Shown here: positions 42,445 through 50,129 of the stretch, piece by piece
Layout of the letters: every line of letters starts with the position of its first letter
Numbering within the stretch: position 1 is the first letter of the stretch
Assembly: GCF_015355785.1 (NCBI RefSeq)
Contig: NZ_JADKYW010000005.1
Coordinates: 277,864 to 341,863, forward strand
Length of the DNA: 64,000 nt
Origin: Arthrobacter gandavensis
GTDB lineage: Bacteria > Actinomycetota > Actinomycetes > Actinomycetales > Micrococcaceae
Direction: 5' to 3'
Notes under the pieces: generated by a model
The model's input: the letters and a program-made list of their open reading frames with translations, nothing else
Told to the model about the DNA's origin: nothing
Databases searched by the model: none
Made by a program: the position numbers and the translations under genes

Positions 42445-43464
42445 ATGCGCATACTAGTCACCGGAGGAACCGGCTACATCGGGTCCCACACCACCCTCGA
42501 GCTGCTGCAGGCTGGCCACGACGTCGTAGTAATGGACAACCTGGCAAACTCCAGCACTGAATCCCTGGCCCGGGTCCAGGAGCTCACCGGACGCACCGCG
42601 GCCTTCGTGCAGGCAGATCTGCTGGATCCTGCCGCCCTGGAGCAGATCTTCACCGAGCACTCCCCCGAGGCCGTCATCCACTTCGCCGGGCTCAAGGCAG
42701 TCGGTGAGTCGGTAGCCAAGCCGCTGCACTACTACCGGAACAATGTCGCCGGAACGCTGAACCTGCTCACGGCCATGGACCGCCACGATCTGCGGACCAT
42801 CGTCTTCAGCTCCTCGGCCACCGTGTACGGGGCATCCGAGGAAGTCCCGCTCGCGGAGGACCAGCCAATGGACGCCGTGAACCCCTACGGCCGCACCAAA
42901 GAGCAGATCGAGGACATCCTGGCGGACCTCGGCGCTTCAGACGAGCGCTGGAGCATCGCGCTGCTGCGCTATTTCAACCCGGTCGGCGCACACGAATCCG
43001 GCCGGATCGGCGAGGATCCCACGGGTATCCCCAACAACCTGCTGCCCTTCGTGGCCCAGGTGGCCGTCGGACGCCGTGAAAAGGTCATGGTCTTCGGCAG
43101 CGACTACCCCACCCCGGACGGCACGGGAGTGCGCGACTACATCCACGTCATGGACCTGGCCGCGGGCCACCTCGCGGCCCTTGACTACATTGCGGCCCGC
43201 AGGGGCGTCCAGCGCTGGAACCTTGGCACCGGCAACGGTTCCTCGGTGCTGGAAGTCCTGGCCGCTTTCTCCAAGGCAGCAGGCAGGGAGATTCCTCATG
43301 AGCTTGCCCCCCGCCGTCCCGGAGACGCTGCCGTGAGTTACGCCGACCCCGCAGCCGCCAAGGCCGACCTGGGCTGGACCGCCGGCCGGTCACTGGATGA
43401 CATGTGCCGGGACCACTGGAACTGGCAGAAACAGAACCCGCAGGGCTACGCCTCCCAGGCCTAG
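42445..43464 (+). CDS. galE: UDP-glucose 4-epimerase
   Basis: Extended short-chain dehydrogenase of 339 aa that interconverts UDP-glucose and UDP-galactose. NAD loop TGGTGYIGSH begins at residue 6. The catalytic triad is S124 (FSSSATVYG), Y148 and K152 (YGRTK). Family segments NPYGRTKEQIEDIL and LRYFNPVGAHESGRIGEDP are intact. It faces gltA across two hairpins. Confidence 0.95.
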   Translation: MRILVTGGTGYIGSHTTLELLQAGHDVVVMDNLANSSTESLARVQELTGRTAAFVQADLLDPAALEQIFTEHSPEAVIHFAGLKAVGESVAKPLHYYRNNVAGTLNLLTAMDRHDLRTIVFSSSATVYGASEEVPLAEDQPMDAVNPYGRTKEQIEDILADLGASDERWSIALLRYFNPVGAHESGRIGEDPTGIPNNLLPFVAQVAVGRREKVMVFGSDYPTPDGTGVRDYIHVMDLAAGHLAALDYIAARRGVQRWNLGTGNGSSVLEVLAAFSKAAGREIPHELAPRRPGDAAVSYADPAAAKADLGWTAGRSLDDMCRDHWNWQKQNPQGYASQA

Positions 43465-43482
43465 TCCTCCTCCGCCCCGACC

Positions 43483-43541
43483 CCCGAGAGGTCAGTTACG
43501 GCCCGTTTGAGGCATCAAAACAGCCGTATCTGCCTCTCGGG
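43483..43541. terminator. Repeat hairpin, copy 5 (decayed)
   Basis: CCCGAGAGG (43483-43491) and CCTCTCGGG (43533-43541) form perfect outer arms. The inner stem has mismatches, but its left arm keeps GCCCGTTTGA, as in copy 3. I take it as a diverged member of the same repeat family. Confidence 0.5.
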
Positions 43542-43576
43542 AGGGGTGGGAACGTATCGGGTCTGGCAGGGACGCA

Positions 43577-43613
43577 AGGAAGGGCCCGCATCCTGAGGAT
43601 GCGGGCCCTTCCT
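43577..43613. terminator. Terminator between galE and gltA
   Basis: A 17-bp perfect stem, AGGAAGGGCCCGCATCC (43577-43593) with 43597-43613, loop TGA, lies eight bases from the gltA stop. Bidirectional terminator for the convergent pair. Confidence 0.75.
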
Positions 43614-43620
43614 GTGTGTT

Positions 43621-44913
43621 CTAGCGCTCCGGGAAGCTGCGCTCCGGAAGACCTGTGTACAGCTGACGCGGCCGGCCAATCTTGGTCTGCGGATCCTGCA
43701 TCATTTCTCGCCACTGGGCAATCCAGCCCGGGAGGCGGCCGATGGCGAAGAGGACGGTGAACATCTTCTCCGGGAAGCCCATGGCCTTGTAGATCAGGCC
43801 GGTGTAGAAGTCCACGTTCGGGTACAGCTTGCGTTCAATGAAGTAGTCGTCCGCGAGGGCCTTCTCTTCCAGGCGCATGGCAATGTCCAGCAGCTCGTCG
43901 TTGCCGCCCAGGTCCGCGAGGATCTCGTGTGCGGTGGCCTTGACGATCTTGGCGCGCGGATCATAGTTCTTGTAGACGCGGTGCCCGAAGCCCATGAGCT
44001 TCACGCCGTCTTCCTTGTTCTTGACCTTCTCCATGAAGGCTTCGGGCTGCGTGCCGGTGGACTGGATGTCCCGCAGCATGTTGAGCACGGCTTCGTTGGC
44101 CCCGCCGTGCAGCGGGCCGAAGAGGGCGCTGATGCCGGCGGAGATCGAAGCGAACATGTTCGCGTTGGAGCTGCCCACCAGGCGGACCGTTGAAGTGGAG
44201 CAGTTCTGCTCGTGGTCTGCGTGCAGGATCAGCAGCAGGTCCAGGGCCTTGACCAGCTTCGGGTTCAGCTCGTACGGCTCGGCGGGCAGGCCGAAGGAGA
44301 GCCGCATGAAGTTCTCCACCAGGTTCATGGAGTTGTCCGGGTAGAGCATGGGCTGGCCGATGCTCTTCTTGTGTGCGTAGGCCGCGATCACGGGGAGCTT
44401 CGCCATGAGGCGCACGGTGGACAGCTCCACCTGCTCCTCATCGAAGGGGTCCAGGGAGTCCTGGTAGAAGGTGGAGAGGGCGCTGACGGCTGAGGAAAGT
44501 ACCGGCATCGGGTGCGCGTCACGCGGGAAACCGCCGAAGAAGCCCTTGAGGTCCTCATGCAGCAGCGTGTGGCGGCGAATCCGGTGGTCGAAAGCCTCAA
44601 GCTCTGCCGGGGTGGGCAGGTTGCCGTAGATCAGCAGGTATGAGGTTTCCAGGAAGCTCGAGTGCTTCGCCAGCTGCTCGATCGGGTAACCGCGGTAGCG
44701 CAGGATCCCGGCGTCGCCGTCGATGTAGGTGATCGCCGAGGTGGTGGCGGCGGTGTTCATGAAACCGGGGTCGAAAGTAACGGTGCCGGTCTGCTTCAGC
44801 AGCTTCGACACGTCAAAGCCGTCGTTGCCCTCATTGGCAGTGATGCGGGGCAGCTCAAGCTTGTCCGCAGGGTCGGTCCCATAGTGCAGTTCGGCACTTG
44901 GTCGCTCAGTCAT
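43621..44913 (-). CDS. gltA: Citrate synthase
   Basis: Condenses oxaloacetate and acetyl-CoA at the entry of the TCA cycle; 430 aa, type II (hexameric, NADH-sensitive class in other bacteria). Active-site segments: LHADHEQNCSTSTVR, FGPLHGGANEAVL and GFGHRVYKNYDPRA. The opening LELPRITANEGNDGFDVSKLLKQTGTVTFDPGF is typical. AAGGAG lies five bases before ATG 44913. A TACTAT at 44979-44984 on this strand could be its -10, giving a leader of about 60 bases. Confidence 0.96.
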   Translation of the reverse strand: MTERPSAELHYGTDPADKLELPRITANEGNDGFDVSKLLKQTGTVTFDPGFMNTAATTSAITYIDGDAGILRYRGYPIEQLAKHSSFLETSYLLIYGNLPTPAELEAFDHRIRRHTLLHEDLKGFFGGFPRDAHPMPVLSSAVSALSTFYQDSLDPFDEEQVELSTVRLMAKLPVIAAYAHKKSIGQPMLYPDNSMNLVENFMRLSFGLPAEPYELNPKLVKALDLLLILHADHEQNCSTSTVRLVGSSNANMFASISAGISALFGPLHGGANEAVLNMLRDIQSTGTQPEAFMEKVKNKEDGVKLMGFGHRVYKNYDPRAKIVKATAHEILADLGGNDELLDIAMRLEEKALADDYFIERKLYPNVDFYTGLIYKAMGFPEKMFTVLFAIGRLPGWIAQWREMMQDPQTKIGRPRQLYTGLPERSFPER

Positions 44914-45100
44914 TTTTCTCCTTCAGGAGTTTGAAGAACCCACTGCTACGGGCCCGCGTCCTCGTGAGAAGAGCGCCCATAGTACACATTCGTGCTTTTA
45001 TCTATTTCGCTAAAACGCTACCGGGTTACGGGGCGATACAACTAATCCGCAGCCATGTTGTTGTGCAAGCGCAACATCAGTGCATGATGCCACGGCCGGT

Positions 45101-46255
45101 TCAGCCCGCTGCTGCTTCCAGCCGGCGTACTGCCGCCGCGACGCGCTCGTCGCTTCCTGTCAGCGCGACCCGGACATAGCCCGCACCCGCGTTCCCGTAG
45201 ATAACGCCGGGACCAACAACAATGCCGAGCGCGGCGAACCGTTCCACGGTGGTCCAGGTGTCTTCTCCGGCCGTCGCCCAAAGGTAGAGGCCGGCCTCGG
45301 AGCTTGAAATCTTCAGGCCGAATGCCTCCAGAGCCGGAACCAGGACCTCACGCCGGGCCCGGTACCTGTCCTTCTGCTCCGCTACGTGGCTGTCATCGGA
45401 CAGGGCCGCCAGCATGGCAGCCTGGACCGGCGCCGGGACAATCATCCCGGCGTGTTTGCGGCTGTTCACCAGGTTCGCGATAATCGCGCCGTCACCGGCC
45501 ACGAAGGCAGCACGGTAGCCGGCAAGGTTGGACTGCTTGCTCATTGAGTAGACCGCAAGGAGGAAGTCATTGCTGCCGCCGCTGACCCGCGGGTCAAGGA
45601 CGGACGGAACCGGAGCCCCGCCGCGTGCCGTGTCCCATTCGCCCCAGCCGAGTTCGGCGTAGCACTCGTCCGATGCCACAACGGCGCCAAGAGAACGTGC
45701 CTGGTCCACCAGCGCAGCCATCGATTCGACGCCGCGGACACTGCCGGTCGGGTTGCCAGGAGAGTTGACCCAGACCAGCCGAACCCGGGAGCGGGTCTGT
45801 TCATCAAGGTCGTCAAGGTCATCGGCGGCCACGGGCGTCGCCCCGGCCAGTACGGCACCCATGTCATACGTCGGGTAAGCGACGGTGGGCCGGACTACGA
45901 CGTCGCCGGAACCCAGGCCCAGCAGCAGGGGCAGCCAGGCCACCAGCTCTTTGGAGCCCACCGTGGGCATAATGTCCTGCGGGTCAAGGCCCGGCACGGA
46001 CCGCCGGCGGGAGAACCACTCCGCAATCCCCTGCCGCAGCGCTGCGGTTCCGTGCGTAGTGGGGTACGCTGGCGCATCCGCTGCCGCGGCAAGGGCGGCC
46101 TGGATGAAGTCCGGCGTGGGATCGACCGGAGTTCCGATCGAGAGGTTTACAGCGCCGTCGGCATGCCGTGATGCCTGCTGCACGTACGGTGCCATGGCCT
46201 CCCACGGGTATTCCGGCAGGTTCAGGCCGAAGCCGCCGGAGGCTTTGGTGCTCAT
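45101..46255 (-). CDS. dapC: Succinyldiaminopimelate transaminase (DapC, actinobacterial)
   Basis: PLP aminotransferase of 384 aa that makes N-succinyl-LL-diaminopimelate, the step between DapD and DapE. The PLP lysine is K240 in YSMSKQSNLAGYRAAF; WVNSPGNPTGSV and ASDECYAELGW are class I/II motifs. The frame extends to 46429, but that part is antisense to the ferredoxin gene. I start at ATG 46255, which overlaps the fdxA stop (ATGA). Linkage to a 7Fe ferredoxin is a known actinobacterial arrangement. Confidence 0.93.
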   Translation of the reverse strand: MSTKASGGFGLNLPEYPWEAMAPYVQQASRHADGAVNLSIGTPVDPTPDFIQAALAAAADAPAYPTTHGTAALRQGIAEWFSRRRSVPGLDPQDIMPTVGSKELVAWLPLLLGLGSGDVVVRPTVAYPTYDMGAVLAGATPVAADDLDDLDEQTRSRVRLVWVNSPGNPTGSVRGVESMAALVDQARSLGAVVASDECYAELGWGEWDTARGGAPVPSVLDPRVSGGSNDFLLAVYSMSKQSNLAGYRAAFVAGDGAIIANLVNSRKHAGMIVPAPVQAAMLAALSDDSHVAEQKDRYRARREVLVPALEAFGLKISSSEAGLYLWATAGEDTWTTVERFAALGIVVGPGVIYGNAGAGYVRVALTGSDERVAAAVRRLEAAAG

Positions 46256-46575
46256 CCCTGGTTCTGCGGCGGAAGTGCGGCGATCAGCGGGTGATCCTTG
46301 TGCGTGTTGCCGAGCTTTGCGGCACCGCCGGGGGATCCCAGGTCGTCGAAGAATTCGACGTTGGCCTTGTAGTAGTCCGCCCACTCCTCGGGGGTGTCGT
46401 CCTCGTAGTAGATGGCCTCGACCGGGCAAACCGGTTCACAGGCGCCGCAGTCCACGCACTCGTCCGGGTGGATGTAGAGGGAGCGTTCACCTTCGTAGAT
46501 GCAGTCCACGGGGCATTCTTCGATACATGCCTTGTCTTTAACATCCACGCATGGCTGCGCAATTACGTACGTCAC
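46252..46575 (-). CDS. fdxA: 7Fe ferredoxin
   Basis: Small electron carrier of 107 aa from GTG 46575. Eight cysteines, C9, C17, C21, C25 and C40, C43, C46, C50, fit one [3Fe-4S] and one [4Fe-4S] cluster of the FdxA/FdxC type (PCVDVKDKACIEECPVDCIYEG, CVDCGACEPVCPVEAIYYED). AAGGAAGG lies about 11-18 bases upstream. Co-translated with dapC. Redox partners unknown. Confidence 0.95.
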   Translation of the reverse strand: MTYVIAQPCVDVKDKACIEECPVDCIYEGERSLYIHPDECVDCGACEPVCPVEAIYYEDDTPEEWADYYKANVEFFDDLGSPGGAAKLGNTHKDHPLIAALPPQNQG

Positions 46576-46687
46576 GTCCCTTTGCCTTCCTTGGTGTGCG
46601 GATTTCCGCGTCGCGGCAGATCTCCACGCGGTAATGCTTCCACGTTAGTAGTCCGTTCCATTATCTCCCAGCCGGGAGGGTGCCGCG

Positions 46688-46693
46688 TACTAT
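46688..46693 (+). promoter_or_regulatory. Leaderless -10 of the small barrel protein gene
   Basis: TACTAT, six bases before GTG 46700. Confidence 0.6.
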
Positions 46694-46699
46694 GTAACG

Positions 46700-46948
46700 G
46701 TGAGAGCCCCATCCCCCGAGGAACGCCTCCGTGCAGCGGGCACGGGCCAGCGCGCCGTCGTGCGTTACCGCTTTGACGGCGGCCTCACGGACGCGCTGGG
46801 AACCATCACGGCCCTCGACGACGTCGGACTCACCGTGGCTACCCGCACCGGAACGGTCCGCATCCCCTGGGTCCTGGTGACCGCGGGCAAGCCCGTTCCG
46901 CCCGCCCCCGAACGGCGCGGCCCGCGCCGGACCGGCTCCCCGGAGTAA
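46700..46948 (+). CDS. Small stand-alone Sm/SH3-like domain protein
   Basis: 82 aa. The core QRAVVRYRFDGGLTDALGTITALDDVGLTVATRTGTVRIPWVLVTAGKPVPPAPERR resembles the small beta-barrel domain found at the N-terminus of some actinobacterial GNAT acetyltransferases, here without any acetyltransferase domain. TACTAT lies six bases before the GTG, so the transcript should be leaderless. It faces away from fdxA. Function unknown; a binding or adaptor role is a guess. Confidence 0.78.
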   Translation: MRAPSPEERLRAAGTGQRAVVRYRFDGGLTDALGTITALDDVGLTVATRTGTVRIPWVLVTAGKPVPPAPERRGPRRTGSPE

Positions 46949-46967
46949 GCCGCCACCGAGCCCGGCG

Positions 46968-46973
46968 TATGCT
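46968..46973 (+). promoter_or_regulatory. Leaderless -10 of the HTH regulator
   Basis: TATGCT, six bases before ATG 46980. Confidence 0.6.
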
Positions 46974-46979
46974 GGTTTG

Positions 46980-47486
46980 ATGCCAAACGATGAAATGATC
47001 CAGGCCCGGGGACGAGCGCTGAGCTCCCCCGTGCGGCTGCGGATCCTGCGTTTGTGCCTGCACGCCGAGCGGACCAACAAAGAGATTGCCGAGGCGCTGG
47101 ACCTGAATCCGGCCACGGCCCTGCACCACGTGCGGACACTGCTGGCCACGGGTTTCCTTGCTGCCGGCACGCCCCGCACCGGTAACCGCGGCGCCAAGGA
47201 AATTCCCTACCGCGCCACCGGGCTTAGCTGGAAGACCTCGCTGCCGGAGAGTGCCAACATGGTCTTCATCGAGACGTTCCTGCAGGAAATCGAAGGGCTC
47301 CCGCCGTCCGACATTGAGGTTGTGCGCATGGGCCTGAGCCTTAACGAAGAAAACCGCCGCATCCTGATGGACAAGCTGCGGGCGGTTTTCGACGACTATG
47401 CACTGCGCGGCCCGGATCCGGACGGCACGCCTACGTCCCTTCTGCTGGCCCATCACCTGGACCGCACCAGCGAACGGCTGGACTAG
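46980..47486 (+). CDS. ArsR-like winged-helix transcriptional regulator
   Basis: 168 aa. The N-terminal winged helix-turn-helix covers about residues 8-75 (GRALSSPVRLRILRLCLHAERTNKEIAEALDLNPATALHHVRTLLATGFL). The rest (FIETFLQEIEGLPPSDIEVVRMGLSLNEENRRILMDKL) is a helical domain. No metal-binding cysteines are visible, so it is not a classic metal sensor. The start at ATG 46980 is supported by TATGCT six bases upstream, against the TTG at 46977. Its stop overlaps that of the next, convergent gene (CTAG). Confidence 0.87.
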   Translation: MPNDEMIQARGRALSSPVRLRILRLCLHAERTNKEIAEALDLNPATALHHVRTLLATGFLAAGTPRTGNRGAKEIPYRATGLSWKTSLPESANMVFIETFLQEIEGLPPSDIEVVRMGLSLNEENRRILMDKLRAVFDDYALRGPDPDGTPTSLLLAHHLDRTSERLD

Positions 47487-47983
47487 CTCCGGTTTTCGGG
47501 GCCCTGACGGTAGCCGGGGTCGCTCCCGTAGGGCAGGACCGGCGCCTGCTGGGCTGTGCGTTCAAAGCGCGCTTCGCGCCGCAGCACGACGGCGGTGACC
47601 ATCACGGCCGCGACCGTCGCCAGCGACTGGCCGAAGAGCCAGATCAGCCCGGCGGTAATGACCGGAAGGTCCAGCCCCGATTCCGTTCCCGTGACAATCA
47701 GCGGACCGCTGAAAATATCCAGGGAGAAGACCCCGAGCAGGACGTAGGTCAGGATTCCGGTAGCCGCGCTGGCGGCTACTGAACGCGCCCACAGCCCGGC
47801 AAAGACGGCGACGGCGGCACTGAGGACCAGCGCTCCGGCCGCCCCAAGGGGCAGCGGTGTCTCCCCCGCATAGAGCACGTGGGCGTGCAGTGACGTTCCC
47901 AGGATGCCCGCCGCCAGGGCACCAAGCACAACGGCCACAGTGCCCCGCCAGTGCGGGACCCTGTGACCTGGTGCCTGGAACAC
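47483..47983 (-). CDS. Membrane protein of unknown function
   Basis: About 166 aa with four membrane helices (starting near VAVVLGALAAGILG, PLGAAGALVLSAAVAVFAGL, ATGILTYVLLGVFSLD, VITAGLIWLFGQSLATVAAVMVTAVV) and a short cytoplasmic tail rich in Pro/Gly. The frame reaches back to 48028 inside typA; I prefer GTG 47983, which begins MFQAPGHRVPHWRG. I do not recognise the family. It is downstream of typA on the same strand and may share its transcript. Confidence 0.72.
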   Translation of the reverse strand: MFQAPGHRVPHWRGTVAVVLGALAAGILGTSLHAHVLYAGETPLPLGAAGALVLSAAVAVFAGLWARSVAASAATGILTYVLLGVFSLDIFSGPLIVTGTESGLDLPVITAGLIWLFGQSLATVAAVMVTAVVLRREARFERTAQQAPVLPYGSDPGYRQGPENRS

Positions 47984-47993
47984 GGCGATTGGA

Positions 47994-49916
47994 CTAGGCC
48001 TTCGCGCGGGCGCGGTTGGCCTTGGCACGCTCGTTGGCGTCCAGGATGAGCTTGCGGATGCGGATAGCCTCCGGGGTGACCTCCACGCACTCGTCCTCGC
48101 GGGCGAACTCGAGGGATTCCTCGAGCGTCAGCTTGCGCGGCGGGGTCAGGTTCTCGAACGTGTCCGAGGAAGCTGCACGCATGTTGGTGAGCTTCTTTTC
48201 CTTGGTGATATTCACGTCCATGTCATCGGCGCGGGAGTTCTCGCCGACGATCATGCCTTCGTAAACCTCGGAGGTGGGCTCCACGAAGAAGGAGCCGCGT
48301 TCCTGCAGGTTGATCATGGCGAACGGGGTAACGACGCCGGCGCGGTCAGCGATCATCGAACCGTTGGTACGGTATTCGATCGGACCGGCCCAGGGCTCGT
48401 AGCCTTCGGAGATGGAAGCGGAGATGCCTGCGCCGCGGGTTTCCGTGAGGAAGCGGGTGCGGAATCCGATCAGGCCGCGGGCGGGAACGATGAATTCCAT
48501 GCGGACCCAGCCGGTGCCGTGGTTGGCCATGTTGACCATGCGTCCCTTGCGGGCTGCCAGCAGCTGGGTCACGGCACCGAGGTATTCCTCGGGCACGTCG
48601 ATGGTCATGTGCTCCATCGGCTCGTGGACCTTGCCGTCAACGACCTTCGTGACAACCTGCGGCTTGCCGACGGTCAGTTCAAAGCCTTCGCGGCGCATCT
48701 GCTCCACGAGGATGGCCAGGGCGAGCTCGCCGCGGCCCTGGACTTCCCAGGCATCCGGACGCTCGGTGGGCAGGACCCGCAGGGAAACGTTGCCGATCAG
48801 TTCCTTGTCGAGGCGGTCCTTCACCTGGCGGGCGGTGACCTTCGCGCCCTTGACCTTGCCGGCCAGCGGGGAGGTGTTGATACCGATGGTCATGGAGATC
48901 GCGGGATCGTCCACCGTAATCAGCGGCAGCGGCTTCGGGTTCTCAAGATCGGTGAGGGTTTCACCAATGGTGATGTCCTCGATGCCGGCGACGGCGACAA
49001 TTTCGCCGGGACCGGCGGACTCGGCCGGAACACGCTCAAGGGCTTTAGTGGCCAGCAGTTCGGTGATCTTCACGGTCTTCAGGCTGCCGTCATGGCGGGC
49101 CCAGGCAACCTGCTGTCCCTTGCGCAGGGTGCCGTTGAAGATGCGCAGCAGCGCGAGGCGGCCCAGGAAGGGGGAAGCATCCAGGTTGGTGACGTGGGCC
49201 TGAAGGACGCCTTCGGGATCGTACGTCGGAGCCGGGATGTGGTCGATGATCGTCTTGAACAGCGGCTCAAGGTTGTCATTGTCCGGTGCCTGGCCGTCGG
49301 CGGGCTGCTCCAGGGAAGCAGCACCCACGCGGGCGGCAGCGTAGACAACGGGGACGTTCAGGACCAGGTCAAGGTCAAGGTCCGGAACTTCGTCCGCAAG
49401 GTCGGATGCCAAGCCAAGGAGCAGGTCCATGGATTCGCTGACAACCTCGTCGATGCGGGCGTCGGGGCGGTCGGTCTTGTTGACCAGCAGGACGACGGGC
49501 AGCTTGGCGGCCAGCGCCTTGCGCAGCACGAAGCGGGTCTGCGGCAGCGGGCCTTCGGAGGCGTCCACGAGCAGCACCACGCCGTCGACCATGGACAGGC
49601 CGCGCTCGACCTCACCGCCGAAGTCGGCGTGGCCGGGAGTGTCGATCACGTTGATGGTGATGGTTTCGCCGTTGGCAGCCGGGCCGTTGTAGAACACGGT
49701 GGTGTTCTTGGCCAGGATGGTGATGCCCTTTTCACGTTCCAGGTCACCTGAGTCCATCACGCGTTCTTCGACATCTCCGTGCGCAGCAAAGGAGTTCGTC
49801 TGCTTGAGCATGGCGTCGACGAGGGTCGTTTTGCCGTGGTCAACGTGGGCCACAATAGCAACGTTGCGGAGATCGCTACGCACTGCGCTGTTCACAGCCG
49901 TGTTGGTTTCTGACAT
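47994..49916 (-). CDS. typA: Translational GTPase TypA/BipA
   Basis: Ribosome-associated GTPase of 640 aa, linked in other bacteria to ribosome assembly and stress growth. G1 is AHVDHGKT (23-30), G3 is [12 protein letters not shown], and G4 is NKTD. EF-G-like domains and the TypA-specific C-terminal domain ([45 protein letters not shown]) are complete. The 213-base gap upstream has no other gene. Confidence 0.96.
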   Translation of the reverse strand: MSETNTAVNSAVRSDLRNVAIVAHVDHGKTTLVDAMLKQTNSFAAHGDVEERVMDSGDLEREKGITILAKNTTVFYNGPAANGETITINVIDTPGHADFGGEVERGLSMVDGVVLLVDASEGPLPQTRFVLRKALAAKLPVVLLVNKTDRPDARIDEVVSESMDLLLGLASDLADEVPDLDLDLVLNVPVVYAAARVGAASLEQPADGQAPDNDNLEPLFKTIIDHIPAPTYDPEGVLQAHVTNLDASPFLGRLALLRIFNGTLRKGQQVAWARHDGSLKTVKITELLATKALERVPAESAGPGEIVAVAGIEDITIGETLTDLENPKPLPLITVDDPAISMTIGINTSPLAGKVKGAKVTARQVKDRLDKELIGNVSLRVLPTERPDAWEVQGRGELALAILVEQMRREGFELTVGKPQVVTKVVDGKVHEPMEHMTIDVPEEYLGAVTQLLAARKGRMVNMANHGTGWVRMEFIVPARGLIGFRTRFLTETRGAGISASISEGYEPWAGPIEYRTNGSMIADRAGVVTPFAMINLQERGSFFVEPTSEVYEGMIVGENSRADDMDVNITKEKKLTNMRAASSDTFENLTPPRKLTLEESLEFAREDECVEVTPEAIRIRKLILDANERAKANRARAKA

Positions 49917-50129
49917 GCGTGAAGACTCAATTCATTGGTAACAGTTCGGGGATAATTCACAGTGGTCCGGAATCGATCCGGAGAATCCGGCAGTTCTGTA
50001 CAAATGCTGCGTTGGAACACACGTGTAAGAAGTCACCGAGAGGCCGCCGTCAGCGGGCACCGTGCCATTCTAGTCGTTTTGCCAAAGGTTCCCTAATGCG
50101 CCCCGGGCCGGCCGCGCTCCCCCGGCCGC

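Noticed and set aside
46253-46429. Longer dapC start at 46429
   Set aside because: The extension is antisense-frame sequence across fdxA on the same strand; ATG 46255 overlaps the fdxA stop as ATGA and gives the family N-terminus.
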